Below are positions 49,267-58,114 of a DNA stretch of 64,000 bases, one piece after another. The notes under the pieces were generated by a model that was not told the DNA's origin, did not search any database, and saw only the letters and a program-made list of their open reading frames with translations. Source of the DNA: Pseudomonas sp. VD-NE ins. GTDB lineage: Bacteria > Pseudomonadota > Gammaproteobacteria > Pseudomonadales > Pseudomonadaceae. The DNA is taken from NCBI RefSeq assembly GCF_031882575.1, contig NZ_CP134772.1:1879001-1943000 (forward strand), given 5' to 3'. Each line of letters begins with the position of its first letter. Position 1 is the stretch's first letter. A program made the translations under genes and the position numbers.

Positions 49267-50745
49267 ATGGCGATGGACTTGACCAGCGTATTGCTGGGGC
49301 TTGCAGGGGCGGGATTGCCACTGCTGGCGCTGGCCTGGCAACTGCAACGCCGGGCGAGCAACAACCAGGCCGAGGTCGCCCTGCTCGAAGAGCGGCTGGC
49401 CATGGCCCAACTGGCGCAGGACGGGCTCAACGCGCAGCTTGATGCCAGCCGCGACGAAATCGCCGACCTCGGTCAGGCCAATGCCGCGAAGCAGGCTGAT
49501 CTTGCCGCCCTGCGCCGCGAAGTCGAGTTGCTGCAAATCGAGCGCGACGACGCCCGCGATGCCTCCCACGCCTGGAACCTCGAACGCGCAAACAAAGAAG
49601 CCGAACTGCGCCGCCTCGATGCTCAGGCGGCCTCGCTGAACGCGGAGTTACGCGAGCAACAGGAAAGCCATCAGCAGCGCCTCAACGACCTGCAAGGCTC
49701 GCGCGATGAACTGCGTGCGCAGTTTGCCGAACTCGCCGGGAAGATCTTCGATGAGCGCGAGCAGCGCTTTGCCGAGACCAGTCAGCAACGTCTTGGGCAG
49801 TTGCTCGACCCGCTCAAGGAACGTATTCAGTCCTTCGAAAAACGTGTCGAAGAAAGTTATCAGGCCGAGGCCCGTGAGCGTTTCTCGCTGGCCAAGGAGC
49901 TGGAGCGCTTGCAGGCGCTCAATCTGCGTCTGAGCGACGAAGCCACTAACCTGACCCGAGCCCTCAAAGGCCAGAAAACCCAAGGCAACTGGGGCGAGCT
50001 GATTCTCGAGCGAGTGCTTGAGCATGCCGGTCTGGAGAAGGGCCGCGAGTACCAGACGCAGGTCAACCTCAAAGGCCCGGACGGCGAGCGCTTCCAGCCT
50101 GACGTGATCATTTACCTGCCGGGCGACAAGCAAGTGGTGGTGGACTCCAAGGTGAGTCTCACCGCCTATCAGCAATACGTGGCTGCCGACGACGACACCC
50201 TCGGACAGATCGCGATCAAGCAGCATGTGCTGTCATTGCGCAATCACGTCAAAGGCCTGGCCGGCAAGGATTACAAGCGCCTGGAAGGCCTGCACAGCCT
50301 CGATTTCGTTTTGCTGTTTGTGCCGATCGAAGCGGCGTTTTCGGCGGCATTGCAGGCTGAGCCATCACTGTTTCAGGACGCCTTCGACCGCAATATCGTC
50401 ATCGTCAGCCCGACCACGTTGCTGGCGACTTTGCGCGTGATCGACAGCCTGTGGAAGCAGGAACGCCAAAGCCAGAACGCCCGGGAAATCGCCGAGCGCG
50501 CTGGCTGGCTGTACGACAAGTTCGTGCTGTTCATTCAGGATCTGGACGAGGTCGGCAATCGCCTGCAGCAACTGGATAAAGCCTACAGCTCAGCGCGTAA
50601 CAAGCTGACAGAGGGGCGCGGTAATCTGGTCAGTCGCAGTGAACAGCTCAAGTTGCTCGGTGCTCGGGCGAGCAAGAGTTTGCCAGCGGACTTGCTGGAG
50701 CGGGCGATGACCGATGTCGATGGGTTGGTCGAGCTGCCGGAATAA
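49267..50745 (+). CDS. rmuC: DNA recombination protein RmuC
   Basis: Predicted nuclease-fold protein that limits recombination at inverted repeats in E. coli. 492 residues. An N-terminal hydrophobic helix (SVLLGLAGAGLPLLALAW) acts as membrane anchor. A long coiled coil follows (about 30-200), then the PD-(D/E)xK-like core with GNWGELILERVLEHAGLE, PDVIIYLPGDKQVVVDSKV and SLDFVLLFVPIEAAF. The GTG at 49261, ATG at 49267 and ATG at 49273 are alternative starts; GGGAG just upstream favours 49267. The surrounding genome is rich in inverted repeats. Confidence 0.95.
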   Translation: MAMDLTSVLLGLAGAGLPLLALAWQLQRRASNNQAEVALLEERLAMAQLAQDGLNAQLDASRDEIADLGQANAAKQADLAALRREVELLQIERDDARDASHAWNLERANKEAELRRLDAQAASLNAELREQQESHQQRLNDLQGSRDELRAQFAELAGKIFDEREQRFAETSQQRLGQLLDPLKERIQSFEKRVEESYQAEARERFSLAKELERLQALNLRLSDEATNLTRALKGQKTQGNWGELILERVLEHAGLEKGREYQTQVNLKGPDGERFQPDVIIYLPGDKQVVVDSKVSLTAYQQYVAADDDTLGQIAIKQHVLSLRNHVKGLAGKDYKRLEGLHSLDFVLLFVPIEAAFSAALQAEPSLFQDAFDRNIVIVSPTTLLATLRVIDSLWKQERQSQNAREIAERAGWLYDKFVLFIQDLDEVGNRLQQLDKAYSSARNKLTEGRGNLVSRSEQLKLLGARASKSLPADLLERAMTDVDGLVELPE

Positions 50746-50766
50746 CCCGAAAAGCTTCGTCGGATC

Positions 50767-50841
50767 GCCGCCCGGAGCAAGCTCGCTCCCACATTGGAAT
50801 GCATTTCAAACTGTGGGAGCGAGCTTGCTCGCGAAGGCGCC
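50767..50841. repeat. REPIN between rmuC and the hybrid kinase gene
   Basis: Arms gagcaagctcgctcccaca and tgtgggagcgagcttgctcg, with an imperfect left end (gccgcccgg where cgccttcgcg is expected). Lies in the convergent 110-base gap. Confidence 0.85.
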
Positions 50842-50855
50842 AGTGACGTCACCAC

Positions 50856-53800
50856 CTACAACGGCAAATACCGACTCAACAACGCCCGCAACGCCGCCGG
50901 CTTCACCGGTTTCGGCAGATAATCCAGCCCCGCCGCATGCACCTGCGCAACCATCTCCGGTCGCCCGTCAGCACTGATCACCACCCCTGGCACCGGCTCG
51001 CCCAGGCTTGTACGCAACCACGCCATCAGCTCAGTCCCGGTATCGCCGTGGTCGAGGTGATAGTCGACCAACGCCAGTTGCGGTCGCACGCCGTCACTTA
51101 ACAGCGCTGCACATTCTTCGCGATTGCGCGCTGTCCATACCTGACAACCCCAGCGACTGAGCAGGCTGTTCATGCCGATCAGAATGCTGTCTTCATTGTC
51201 GATGCACAGCACCCGCGCGCCGCTTGGCAACTTGCCATTTATTTCGGCGGCAGCACTTGCCGGCTGAGCCTGCGAGCGGGCCAACGGTACGCTGACGCTG
51301 AACACGCTGCCGCGCCCGGGCCATGAGCGCACGCGCAGCGTATGACCCAGCACGCGACACAGACCATCGGCAATCGCTAAACCCAGGCCAAGGCCTTTTT
51401 CAGCACGGGTCTGATGACTGTCGAGGCGCTTGAACTCCTCGAAAATCACCTGTTGTTTGTCTTCTGGAATACCCGGCCCGCGATCCCACACCTCCAGACA
51501 CAATTCGCCGCCGCGTCGCCGCACGCCCAACAGCACCGGGCCTTTGGCGTAGCGAAAAGCGTTAGTCAGGAAGTTCTGCAAAATGCGCCGGAGCAATTTG
51601 ATGTCGCTGTCGATGCGCAGATGGCTGCCGCGCACACGGAAGGTCAAACCCTGTTCCTGCGCCAGTGCCTTGAATTCCGCGCCGAGTGTGTCAAACAGTT
51701 CATTGACCGCAAACGCCTTGCGATCCGGGTTGATCTTGCCGTTTTCCAGGCGGGAAATGTCCAGCAGATCGCTGATCAGATCCTCGGCCGAGCGCAGCGA
51801 ACTGTCGAGGTGTTGCACCAGTTTCTGCGCTTCGCTGCTCAGGCCGTCGTCCTGATGCGAGAGGGCAGCGGAGAACAGGCGCGCGGCGTTCAGCGGTTGC
51901 ATCAAGTCATGGCTGACCGCCGCGAGGAAACGGGTTTTCGACTGGTTGGCAGCTTCGGCGGTGCCCTTGGCTTCGGTCAGGGCGACGTTGAGTTGCGACA
52001 ACTCCTGAGTGCGCTCGCTGACCCGTTGTTCCAGGCCTTCGTTGGCCTCGGTCAGCGCTTGTTCGGCTTCGCGGAACGCGGTGATGTCGGTGAAACTCAT
52101 GACGAAGCCGCCGCCGGGCATCGGATTGCCGATCAACTCGATCACCCGGCCATTGGGGAACAGCCGTTCAGAGGTGTGCGCGCGGCCCTGGCGCATCCAG
52201 TGCAAACGGCGGGCGACGTGGACTTCGGCTTCGCCGGGCCCGCACAAGCCGCGCTCGGCGTTGTAGCGAATGATGTCGGCAATCGGCCGGCCGACGCTGA
52301 TCAAACCGTCCGGGTAGTTGAACAGTTCCAGATAGCGACGGTTCCAGGCCACCAGTTTCAGCGACTGGTCGACCACGCTGATGCCCTGGGTGATGTTCTC
52401 GATAGCGCCTTGCAAAAGGGCGCGGTTGAACTGCAGCACTTCCGAAGCTTCGTCAGCGATTCGGACTACATCCTCCAGTTGCATTTCCCGACCTTCGATG
52501 GCGGCTTTTACTACAGCACGCGTCGAAGATGCGCCGAGCACACCGGCCAACAAACGCTCGGTGTGGGCGATCCATTCGCCGTCGGCATTCTGGTTCGGGT
52601 TAAAGCCCTTGCCCTGACGATAAGCGAAACGGATAAAGCTCTGGCGCGCACGTTCCTCACCGACAAAGCGCGCGGCCAGTTGCAGCAAATCGTCGATCTG
52701 CACCGCAAGCATCGAGCGCGCGCTCGGCCGTGCACTGATTTCCTGACCGATAAAACGCCCGGCCTGCCAGTGTTCCGACACCCGCGTGCGCGACAGCACC
52801 GAGACCCAGGCGAACAGTGTGAAATTACCGGCCAGCGACAGCACCACACCTTGGGTCAGTGGGGTAATCGGCAGGTTCAGCGGATTGCTGTGCAGCCACG
52901 CCAGCCCCGGAAAACTGCTCAGCGACCAACCGAGACTGTGCGCGGCAATCGGTAGGATCAGCGTGTAGAACCAGAGGAAAGTGCCCGCAGCCAAACCGGC
53001 GAAAACACCACGGCGGTTGGCCTGTTTCCAGTACAAGGCGCCGAGCATGGCCGGTGCCAGTTGGGTCACCGCCGCAAAGGCAATCTGGCCGATGGTCGCC
53101 AGGCTAGCGGTCGAGCCGAGCAAGCGATAGCTGACGTACGCCAGTAACAGAATCACCACGATGCTGACGCGGCGCACCGAGAGCATCCACTGGCGGAACA
53201 CTTCGAACGGACGCTCGGCGTTATTGCGCCGCAGCAGCCACGGCAACAGCATGTCGTTGGAGACCATGGTCGATAACGCCACGCTGGCAACAATCACCAT
53301 GCCGGTCGCCGCGGAGGCGCCACCGATAAAGGCCAGCACCGCCAGCGCCGGATGCGCTTGGGCCAACGGCAGGCTGATCACGAACGAGTCGGGCAAGACG
53401 TCGCTTGGCAGCATCATCTGACCAGCCAGCGCGATGGGCACGACAAACAGTGCGGCCAGCGCCAGATAGGCGGGAAACACCCATTTGGCCAGACGCAGAT
53501 CCTGCGGATCGATGTTCTCCACCACCGTCACATGGAACTGTCGTGGCAGGCAGATGATCGCCATCATCGCCACGCCGGTCTGCACCACCATCGACGGCCA
53601 GTTAATGGTTTCTTTCCAGTACTCTTCAAGCCGCGGCGCGAGCATCGCCTGATTGAACAGGTCATCGAAACCGTCATACAGGCCAAACGTCACGAAGGCG
53701 CCGACGGCGAGAAAGGCAAACAGTTTGACCAGTGATTCGAAGGCAATCGCCAGCACCATGCCACGGTGATGCTCGGTGGCGTCGAGATTGCGCGTGCCGA

Positions 53801-54326
53801 AGACGATGGTGAACAGCGCCAGCACCAGTGACACGATCAGCGCGGTGTCTTGGGCACGGGTGCCCATGGCGTCGGCGCCGGCGCCGATCAGCAGGTTTAC
53901 GCCAAGGACAATGCCTTTGAGTTGCAGGGCGATGTAGGGCAGGACGCCGACCAGACAGATCAGCGCAACGACCACCGCCAGCGATTGCGATTTGCCGTAG
54001 CGCGCGGCGATAAAGTCAGCGATGGAGGTGATGTTCTCCTGTTTGCTGATCATCACCATTTTCTGTAGGACCCACGGCGCGCCCACCAGCAGCAGGATCG
54101 GCCCGAGGTAAATTGGCAGGAATGACCACAGTTGTTCCGCTGCCTGGCCAACGGCGCCGAAGAACGTCCAGCTGGTGCAGTAAACCGCCAGCGACAGGCT
54201 GTACACCCAGGCACGCATGCGCGGCGGCAACGGCGCGCTGCGCCGGTCGCCGTAGAAGGCGATGGCGAACATGATGGCCATATAGGCCAGGGCGACGGCG
54301 GCGATCAGCCCGGTGGACAACGACAT
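50856..54326 (-). CDS. mxtR: SSS-family hybrid sensor histidine kinase (MxtR/CbrA-like)
   Basis: 1156 residues. The N-terminal sodium:solute symporter-like domain (about 1-500, some 13 helices) begins MSLSTGLIAAVALAYMAIMF and includes YCTSWTFFGAVG. A PAS-type domain follows (FNRALLQGAIENITQGISVV ... VMSFTDITAFREAE), then a coiled coil, HisKA (SHDLMQPLNAARLFSAALSH), HATPase with NFLTNAFRYAKGP and DRGPGIPEDKQQ, and a C-terminal receiver with LALVDYHLDHGDTG. CbrA lacks the receiver, and MxtR, as I know it, has this layout; I am about 60% sure of the symbol. ATG at 54326 starts the first helix. Confidence 0.9.
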   Translation of the reverse strand: MSLSTGLIAAVALAYMAIMFAIAFYGDRRSAPLPPRMRAWVYSLSLAVYCTSWTFFGAVGQAAEQLWSFLPIYLGPILLLVGAPWVLQKMVMISKQENITSIADFIAARYGKSQSLAVVVALICLVGVLPYIALQLKGIVLGVNLLIGAGADAMGTRAQDTALIVSLVLALFTIVFGTRNLDATEHHRGMVLAIAFESLVKLFAFLAVGAFVTFGLYDGFDDLFNQAMLAPRLEEYWKETINWPSMVVQTGVAMMAIICLPRQFHVTVVENIDPQDLRLAKWVFPAYLALAALFVVPIALAGQMMLPSDVLPDSFVISLPLAQAHPALAVLAFIGGASAATGMVIVASVALSTMVSNDMLLPWLLRRNNAERPFEVFRQWMLSVRRVSIVVILLLAYVSYRLLGSTASLATIGQIAFAAVTQLAPAMLGALYWKQANRRGVFAGLAAGTFLWFYTLILPIAAHSLGWSLSSFPGLAWLHSNPLNLPITPLTQGVVLSLAGNFTLFAWVSVLSRTRVSEHWQAGRFIGQEISARPSARSMLAVQIDDLLQLAARFVGEERARQSFIRFAYRQGKGFNPNQNADGEWIAHTERLLAGVLGASSTRAVVKAAIEGREMQLEDVVRIADEASEVLQFNRALLQGAIENITQGISVVDQSLKLVAWNRRYLELFNYPDGLISVGRPIADIIRYNAERGLCGPGEAEVHVARRLHWMRQGRAHTSERLFPNGRVIELIGNPMPGGGFVMSFTDITAFREAEQALTEANEGLEQRVSERTQELSQLNVALTEAKGTAEAANQSKTRFLAAVSHDLMQPLNAARLFSAALSHQDDGLSSEAQKLVQHLDSSLRSAEDLISDLLDISRLENGKINPDRKAFAVNELFDTLGAEFKALAQEQGLTFRVRGSHLRIDSDIKLLRRILQNFLTNAFRYAKGPVLLGVRRRGGELCLEVWDRGPGIPEDKQQVIFEEFKRLDSHQTRAEKGLGLGLAIADGLCRVLGHTLRVRSWPGRGSVFSVSVPLARSQAQPASAAAEINGKLPSGARVLCIDNEDSILIGMNSLLSRWGCQVWTARNREECAALLSDGVRPQLALVDYHLDHGDTGTELMAWLRTSLGEPVPGVVISADGRPEMVAQVHAAGLDYLPKPVKPAALRALLSRYLPL

Positions 54327-54478
54327 GCAACACTCCCGACAGAAGACTCCCCGGCACTCCTGCCCGGGCGGACAGTCTCGCATGCGCGGGGCGGTTAGTC
54401 AGTGTCGACCAAGGTCGTGGCGTGGCGGGGTGTCGCAGGAGGGGAACCGGGTGGTTTCTGGGGTGACCGGTCGGGCCT

Positions 54479-54570
54479 CATCGCTGGCAAGCCAGCTCTC
54501 ACATTATTCACGGCGCCCACAAAATTTGGGTTCACTGGAGATCATTGTGGGAGCTGGCTTGCCAGCGATG
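54479..54570. repeat. REPIN between hybrid kinase and TetR genes
   Basis: Arms catcgctggcaagccagctc and gagctggcttgccagcgatg around a 50-base middle (cagctccc class). Lies in the 247-base gap between the kinase start and the TetR stop, so it is upstream of the kinase gene. Confidence 0.9.
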
Positions 54571-54573
54571 GCG

Positions 54574-55116
54574 TCAGTCCTGCTGCAACGCGATATCAAT
54601 CAACCTGTGCAATTCTTCCACTTCCAGTGCCGCCGCCGAAAACAGAATCCGAAACACCACCGGCGCGACCACCAGATTGATCAACCGATCGACACTCGGC
54701 GCCGTCTCATCAGGATGCCGCTCAATGATCGTCTGCAACTGCGCACCAATGATCGTCACGCAATACCCCGGCGTAGCACTGGCCTGCACGTCGCGCATCA
54801 TGTTGCGCCCAGGCTCCGAGCTCATTTCATCGAGATATTGCTCGGCCCACGCACGAATATCGCTGCGCAAACTGCCGGTTTGCGCCGGCTCGCTGTCCGG
54901 TCGCATGCGGGCGAGGGCGACGTCGGCCAATAACGCCGAAAGATCACCCCAACGCCGATAAATCGTCGACGGCGTCACCCCTGCACGCGCGGCGATTTGC
55001 GGGACGGTCACGCTCGAGCGCTCCTGTTCCTGCAAAAGCGCGCGGACTGCCGAATGAATTGCATCTTGCACCCGGGCACTGCGGCCGCCGGGGCGTAAAC
55101 CTTCTTTAATAGCCAT
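54574..55116 (-). CDS. TetR/AcrR family transcriptional regulator
   Basis: 180-residue repressor. The N-terminal HTH covers about 16-62 (SVTVPQIAARAGVTPSTIYR, followed by RWGDLSALL). The C-terminal ligand domain has LRSDIRAWAEQYLDEMSS and SVDRLINLVVAPVVFRILFS. The start MAIKEGLRPGGRSARVQDAI at 55116 is divergent from the MFS gene at 55208. A perfect 17-bp inverted repeat lies between them, so it probably represses the MFS gene and itself. Confidence 0.92.
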   Translation of the reverse strand: MAIKEGLRPGGRSARVQDAIHSAVRALLQEQERSSVTVPQIAARAGVTPSTIYRRWGDLSALLADVALARMRPDSEPAQTGSLRSDIRAWAEQYLDEMSSEPGRNMMRDVQASATPGYCVTIIGAQLQTIIERHPDETAPSVDRLINLVVAPVVFRILFSAAALEVEELHRLIDIALQQD

Positions 55117-55162
55117 GGCGCAGACCTTAACACAAAGAATTTGCTTTAAGCGCGAGGCGGTA

Positions 55163-55205
55163 GCACACTCCGCAAAAGCAAAAAATTAGCTTTTGCGGAG
55201 TGTGC
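55163..55205. promoter_or_regulatory. Perfect 17-bp inverted repeat covering the MFS Shine-Dalgarno
   Basis: GCACACTCCGCAAAAGC (55163-55179) and its exact reverse complement (55189-55205) are separated by aaaaaatta. The right arm contains gcggag, the only Shine-Dalgarno candidate for the MFS ATG at 55208. It is a likely TetR operator, and the same sequence in RNA could fold into a hairpin hiding the ribosome site. Confidence 0.85.
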
Positions 55206-55207
55206 AC

Positions 55208-56395
55208 ATGACCAGCCTTGCTTCCAACCGATCCGGCCTGTGGTTTCTGGCGATCACCTTACTCGGTTTTCTCGCTGCATCCACAGCGCCGACGCCTTTG
55301 TATCACCTGTATCAGGATCAACTGCACTTCTCGGCTGCGGTGCTGACGCTGATCTTCGGTGTCTACGCCCTCAGCCTGTTGGCGGCGCTATTAACCGTCG
55401 GCTCGCTGTCCGATCACCTCGGACGCAAGCCGGTGATCTTCACCGCCGTGCTGCTCAACGCGTTGGCGATGCTGCTGTTTATCTACGCCGACAGCGTGGC
55501 GTGGCTGATCAGCGCGCGTGTTCTGCAAGGGTTTGCTACCGGCATGGCCACCGCTGTTTTAAGCGCGACGTTGCTCGACACTGATCGTCAGCAAGGGCCG
55601 TTGATCAACAGTGTGGCGCCGTTGCTCGGCATGGCATTGGGCGGCATGGGTTGCGGTTTGTTGGCCGAATTTGCGCCAGCACCGTTGCGGCTGACCTATT
55701 GGCTGCTGCTCGCACTGTTTGTATTGCAGGGCATTTATGTATGGCGCTTGCCGGAAAGCGTTACGCCGCAAGCCGGAGCGTGGGCATCGTTGCGGCCGAC
55801 TTTGCATGTGCCGGTGCAGGCCCGATCTACGCTGTGGCGAGTGTTGCCGCTGAACACCGCAACCTGGGCGCTCGGTGGTTTCTATGCCTCCCTCGCGCCA
55901 TCGCTGGTGCGCACCGCCACCGGTTCGACTTCCAATCTGATCGGCGGCGCAACCGTGGCAGCCTTGACGGTGACCGGAGCATTGATGATTTTCACGCTGC
56001 GCAATCGTCCCGCGACAAGGGCATTGCAGTTAGGCGCGAGCCTGTTGCCTATCGGTCTTGTGCTGATTCTGCTGGGGGTGCATAGCGCCAGTCTGCCGCT
56101 GTTTTTCCTCGGTACGCTGGTGGCCGGTTGCGGCTTTGGTTCGGGATTTCTCGGCGCCGTGCGCAGCCTCGTGCCGCTGGCTTTGCCTCACGAGCGGGCG
56201 GGGTTGATGGCGGCGTATTACGTGCTCAGTTATCTGGCGTTCTGCCTGCCGGCGTTGCTCGCCGGGCACTTGTCGCGCAGCTACGGTTTGTTGGCAACCA
56301 CTGATGGTTACGGAGCGATTTTGATCGTGCTGGCCGTCGGCGCGTTGTTGCTCAGCCTGCGTCCTGCGCCGGCCAAAGTGTGCAGCGCTCCATAA
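55208..56395 (+). CDS. MFS transporter divergent from TetR
   Basis: 395-residue major facilitator protein with about 12 helices. Motif A-like LLTVGSLSDHLGRKPVIF lies between helices 2 and 3, ARVLQGFATGMATAVLSATL in helices 4-5, and LGTLVAGCGFGSGFLGAVRS in the second half. The ATG at 55208 (MTSLASNRSGLWFL) fits; the upstream in-frame start at 55193 would lie inside the operator. Probably a drug/toxic-compound exporter controlled by the neighbouring TetR; substrate unknown. Confidence 0.9.
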   Translation: MTSLASNRSGLWFLAITLLGFLAASTAPTPLYHLYQDQLHFSAAVLTLIFGVYALSLLAALLTVGSLSDHLGRKPVIFTAVLLNALAMLLFIYADSVAWLISARVLQGFATGMATAVLSATLLDTDRQQGPLINSVAPLLGMALGGMGCGLLAEFAPAPLRLTYWLLLALFVLQGIYVWRLPESVTPQAGAWASLRPTLHVPVQARSTLWRVLPLNTATWALGGFYASLAPSLVRTATGSTSNLIGGATVAALTVTGALMIFTLRNRPATRALQLGASLLPIGLVLILLGVHSASLPLFFLGTLVAGCGFGSGFLGAVRSLVPLALPHERAGLMAAYYVLSYLAFCLPALLAGHLSRSYGLLATTDGYGAILIVLAVGALLLSLRPAPAKVCSAP

Positions 56396-56446
56396 TCGCA
56401 GCTGTTTCGGTTAGCCTTGGCCAGCCTTCTTTTCACGGATCGACTC

Positions 56447-56758
56447 ATGAAGATTATTCGCAGCAAGACCTTCACCGCCGAGCGCGCCTGGGGTGCGCTG
56501 GACATCGCCAACATGAACGGCATCACCACGCGCCTGCACTGGACGGATCAGCCGTACAAATGGCACATCAACGACGGCGAGGAAGTGTTTGTGGTGCTGG
56601 ATGGTCAAGTGCTGATGCATTATCGCGAGCAGGGCGAAGAAAAACAGGTGCAGCTTGATGTCGGCGACATCTTCTATGCGAGCGTCGGCACCGAGCATGT
56701 CGCCCATCCACAAGGCGCGGCGCGGATTCTGGTGATCGAGAGTGAGGGCAGTGTCTGA
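56447..56758 (+). CDS. Cupin domain protein
   Basis: 103-residue single-domain cupin. WHINDGEEVFVVLDGQVLMH holds the first cupin motif (metal-binding His/Glu), and VGDIFYASVGTEHVAHP the second. ATG at 56447 (MKIIRSKTFTAER). Soluble, with no signal peptide. Function unknown; small cupins act as isomerases or binding proteins. The preceding stop of the MFS gene is 51 bases upstream, so co-transcription is possible. Confidence 0.85.
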   Translation: MKIIRSKTFTAERAWGALDIANMNGITTRLHWTDQPYKWHINDGEEVFVVLDGQVLMHYREQGEEKQVQLDVGDIFYASVGTEHVAHPQGAARILVIESEGSV

Positions 56759-56860
56759 CTGCTTATTGGTAAAACAGATAACAGTTAGAGATATTACCCG
56801 TTATATAGATATTCGATTCGGTTCTACCATGGACTCAACCTCACCAGAGGAGAGGAGTTC

Positions 56861-58015
56861 ATGATGACTTGCCCCAACAGCGCCAAACCCGGCATCAAGC
56901 CGTTCAGCCAGCTTCAGCATCCGCGCGAAGTGATCCGCCAATTCACCCCGAACTGGTTCGCCGCGACCATGGGCACCGGGGTGCTGGCGTTGGCGCTCGC
57001 ACAATTGCCGCTGGCCATTCCAGGCCTGCACGCCATCGCTGAAGGTTTGTGGTTGTTCAACATTCTGTTGTTCAGCCTGTTTACCGCTGCCTACGCTGCG
57101 CGCTGGATCTTGTTCTTCGATGAAGCGCGGCGGATTTTCGGCCACTCCACGGTATCGATGTTCTTCGGCACCATTCCCATGGGGCTGGCGACGATCATCA
57201 ACGGCTTTCTGCTGTTTGGTCTGCCACGCTGGGGCGACGGCGTGATCCACCTCGCCGAAGTGCTGTGGTGGATCGACGTGGCCATGTCGCTGGCCTGTGG
57301 TGTGTTGATTCCGTACATGATGTTTACCCGTCAGGAACACAGCATCGACCAGATGACTGCGGTTTGGCTGTTACCGGTAGTCGCCGCCGAAGTGGCGGCG
57401 GCCAGTGGAGGTTTGCTCGCGCCGCATCTCAGCGATGCTCACTCGCAACTGGTGGTGCTGACGACGAGCTACGTGCTCTGGGCCTTTTCCCTGCCGGTGG
57501 CGTTCAGCATTCTGACGATCCTGCTGCTGCGCATGGCCCTGCATAAACTGCCCCACGAAAACATGGCCGCCTCGAGCTGGCTGGCCCTCGGCCCGATCGG
57601 CACCGGCGCGCTGGGCATGTTGCTGCTCGGCGGAGATGCGCCTGCGATCTTCGCGGCGAATGGTCTGCCGGGTATCGGTGAAATCGCCTCGGGTCTTGGG
57701 CTTATTGCGGGGATTACCCTGTGGGGTTTCGGGCTGTGGTGGATGTTGATGGCGCTGCTGATCACCGTGCGTTACTTGCGTGACGGCATCCCGTTCAACC
57801 TCGGCTGGTGGGGGTTCACCTTCCCGTTAGGCGTGTATTCGTTGGCAACCTTGAAACTGGCGAGCACCCTGAACCTGACGTTTTTCAGCGTCTTCGGTAC
57901 CGCGCTGGTGCTGTTGCTGGCGGTGATGTGGCTGATTGTCGGTAAACGCACCGTGCAAGGCGCGTGGCGTGGCGAGCTGTTTGTCTCGCCATGCATTGCA
58001 GGTTTGAAGAAATAA
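56861..58015 (+). CDS. TDT/SLAC1-family transporter (TehA/sulfite-exporter type)
   Basis: 384-residue, ten-helix inner-membrane protein of the telurite-resistance/dicarboxylate (TDT) family. FTPNWFAATMGTGVLALAL at the first helix is typical, followed by MFFGTIPMGLATIINGF, WWIDVAMSLACGVLIPYMM and PFNLGWWGFTFPLGVYSLA. Similar proteins include yeast Ssu1 (sulfite efflux) and bacterial TehA; which ion it moves cannot be decided. Very strong Shine-Dalgarno (gaggagaggag), ATG at 56861 or 56864. Confidence 0.88.
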   Translation: MMTCPNSAKPGIKPFSQLQHPREVIRQFTPNWFAATMGTGVLALALAQLPLAIPGLHAIAEGLWLFNILLFSLFTAAYAARWILFFDEARRIFGHSTVSMFFGTIPMGLATIINGFLLFGLPRWGDGVIHLAEVLWWIDVAMSLACGVLIPYMMFTRQEHSIDQMTAVWLLPVVAAEVAAASGGLLAPHLSDAHSQLVVLTTSYVLWAFSLPVAFSILTILLLRMALHKLPHENMAASSWLALGPIGTGALGMLLLGGDAPAIFAANGLPGIGEIASGLGLIAGITLWGFGLWWMLMALLITVRYLRDGIPFNLGWWGFTFPLGVYSLATLKLASTLNLTFFSVFGTALVLLLAVMWLIVGKRTVQGAWRGELFVSPCIAGLKK

Positions 58016-58114
58016 CCTGAAAGTTTTAGGTAAGGTGTGGCCTGGATCGCGGTTCGAGATTCCAATAAGCAGTACCCAGGCCTCGCTACCCTCAACATCA
58101 GGAAAACACGGAAG

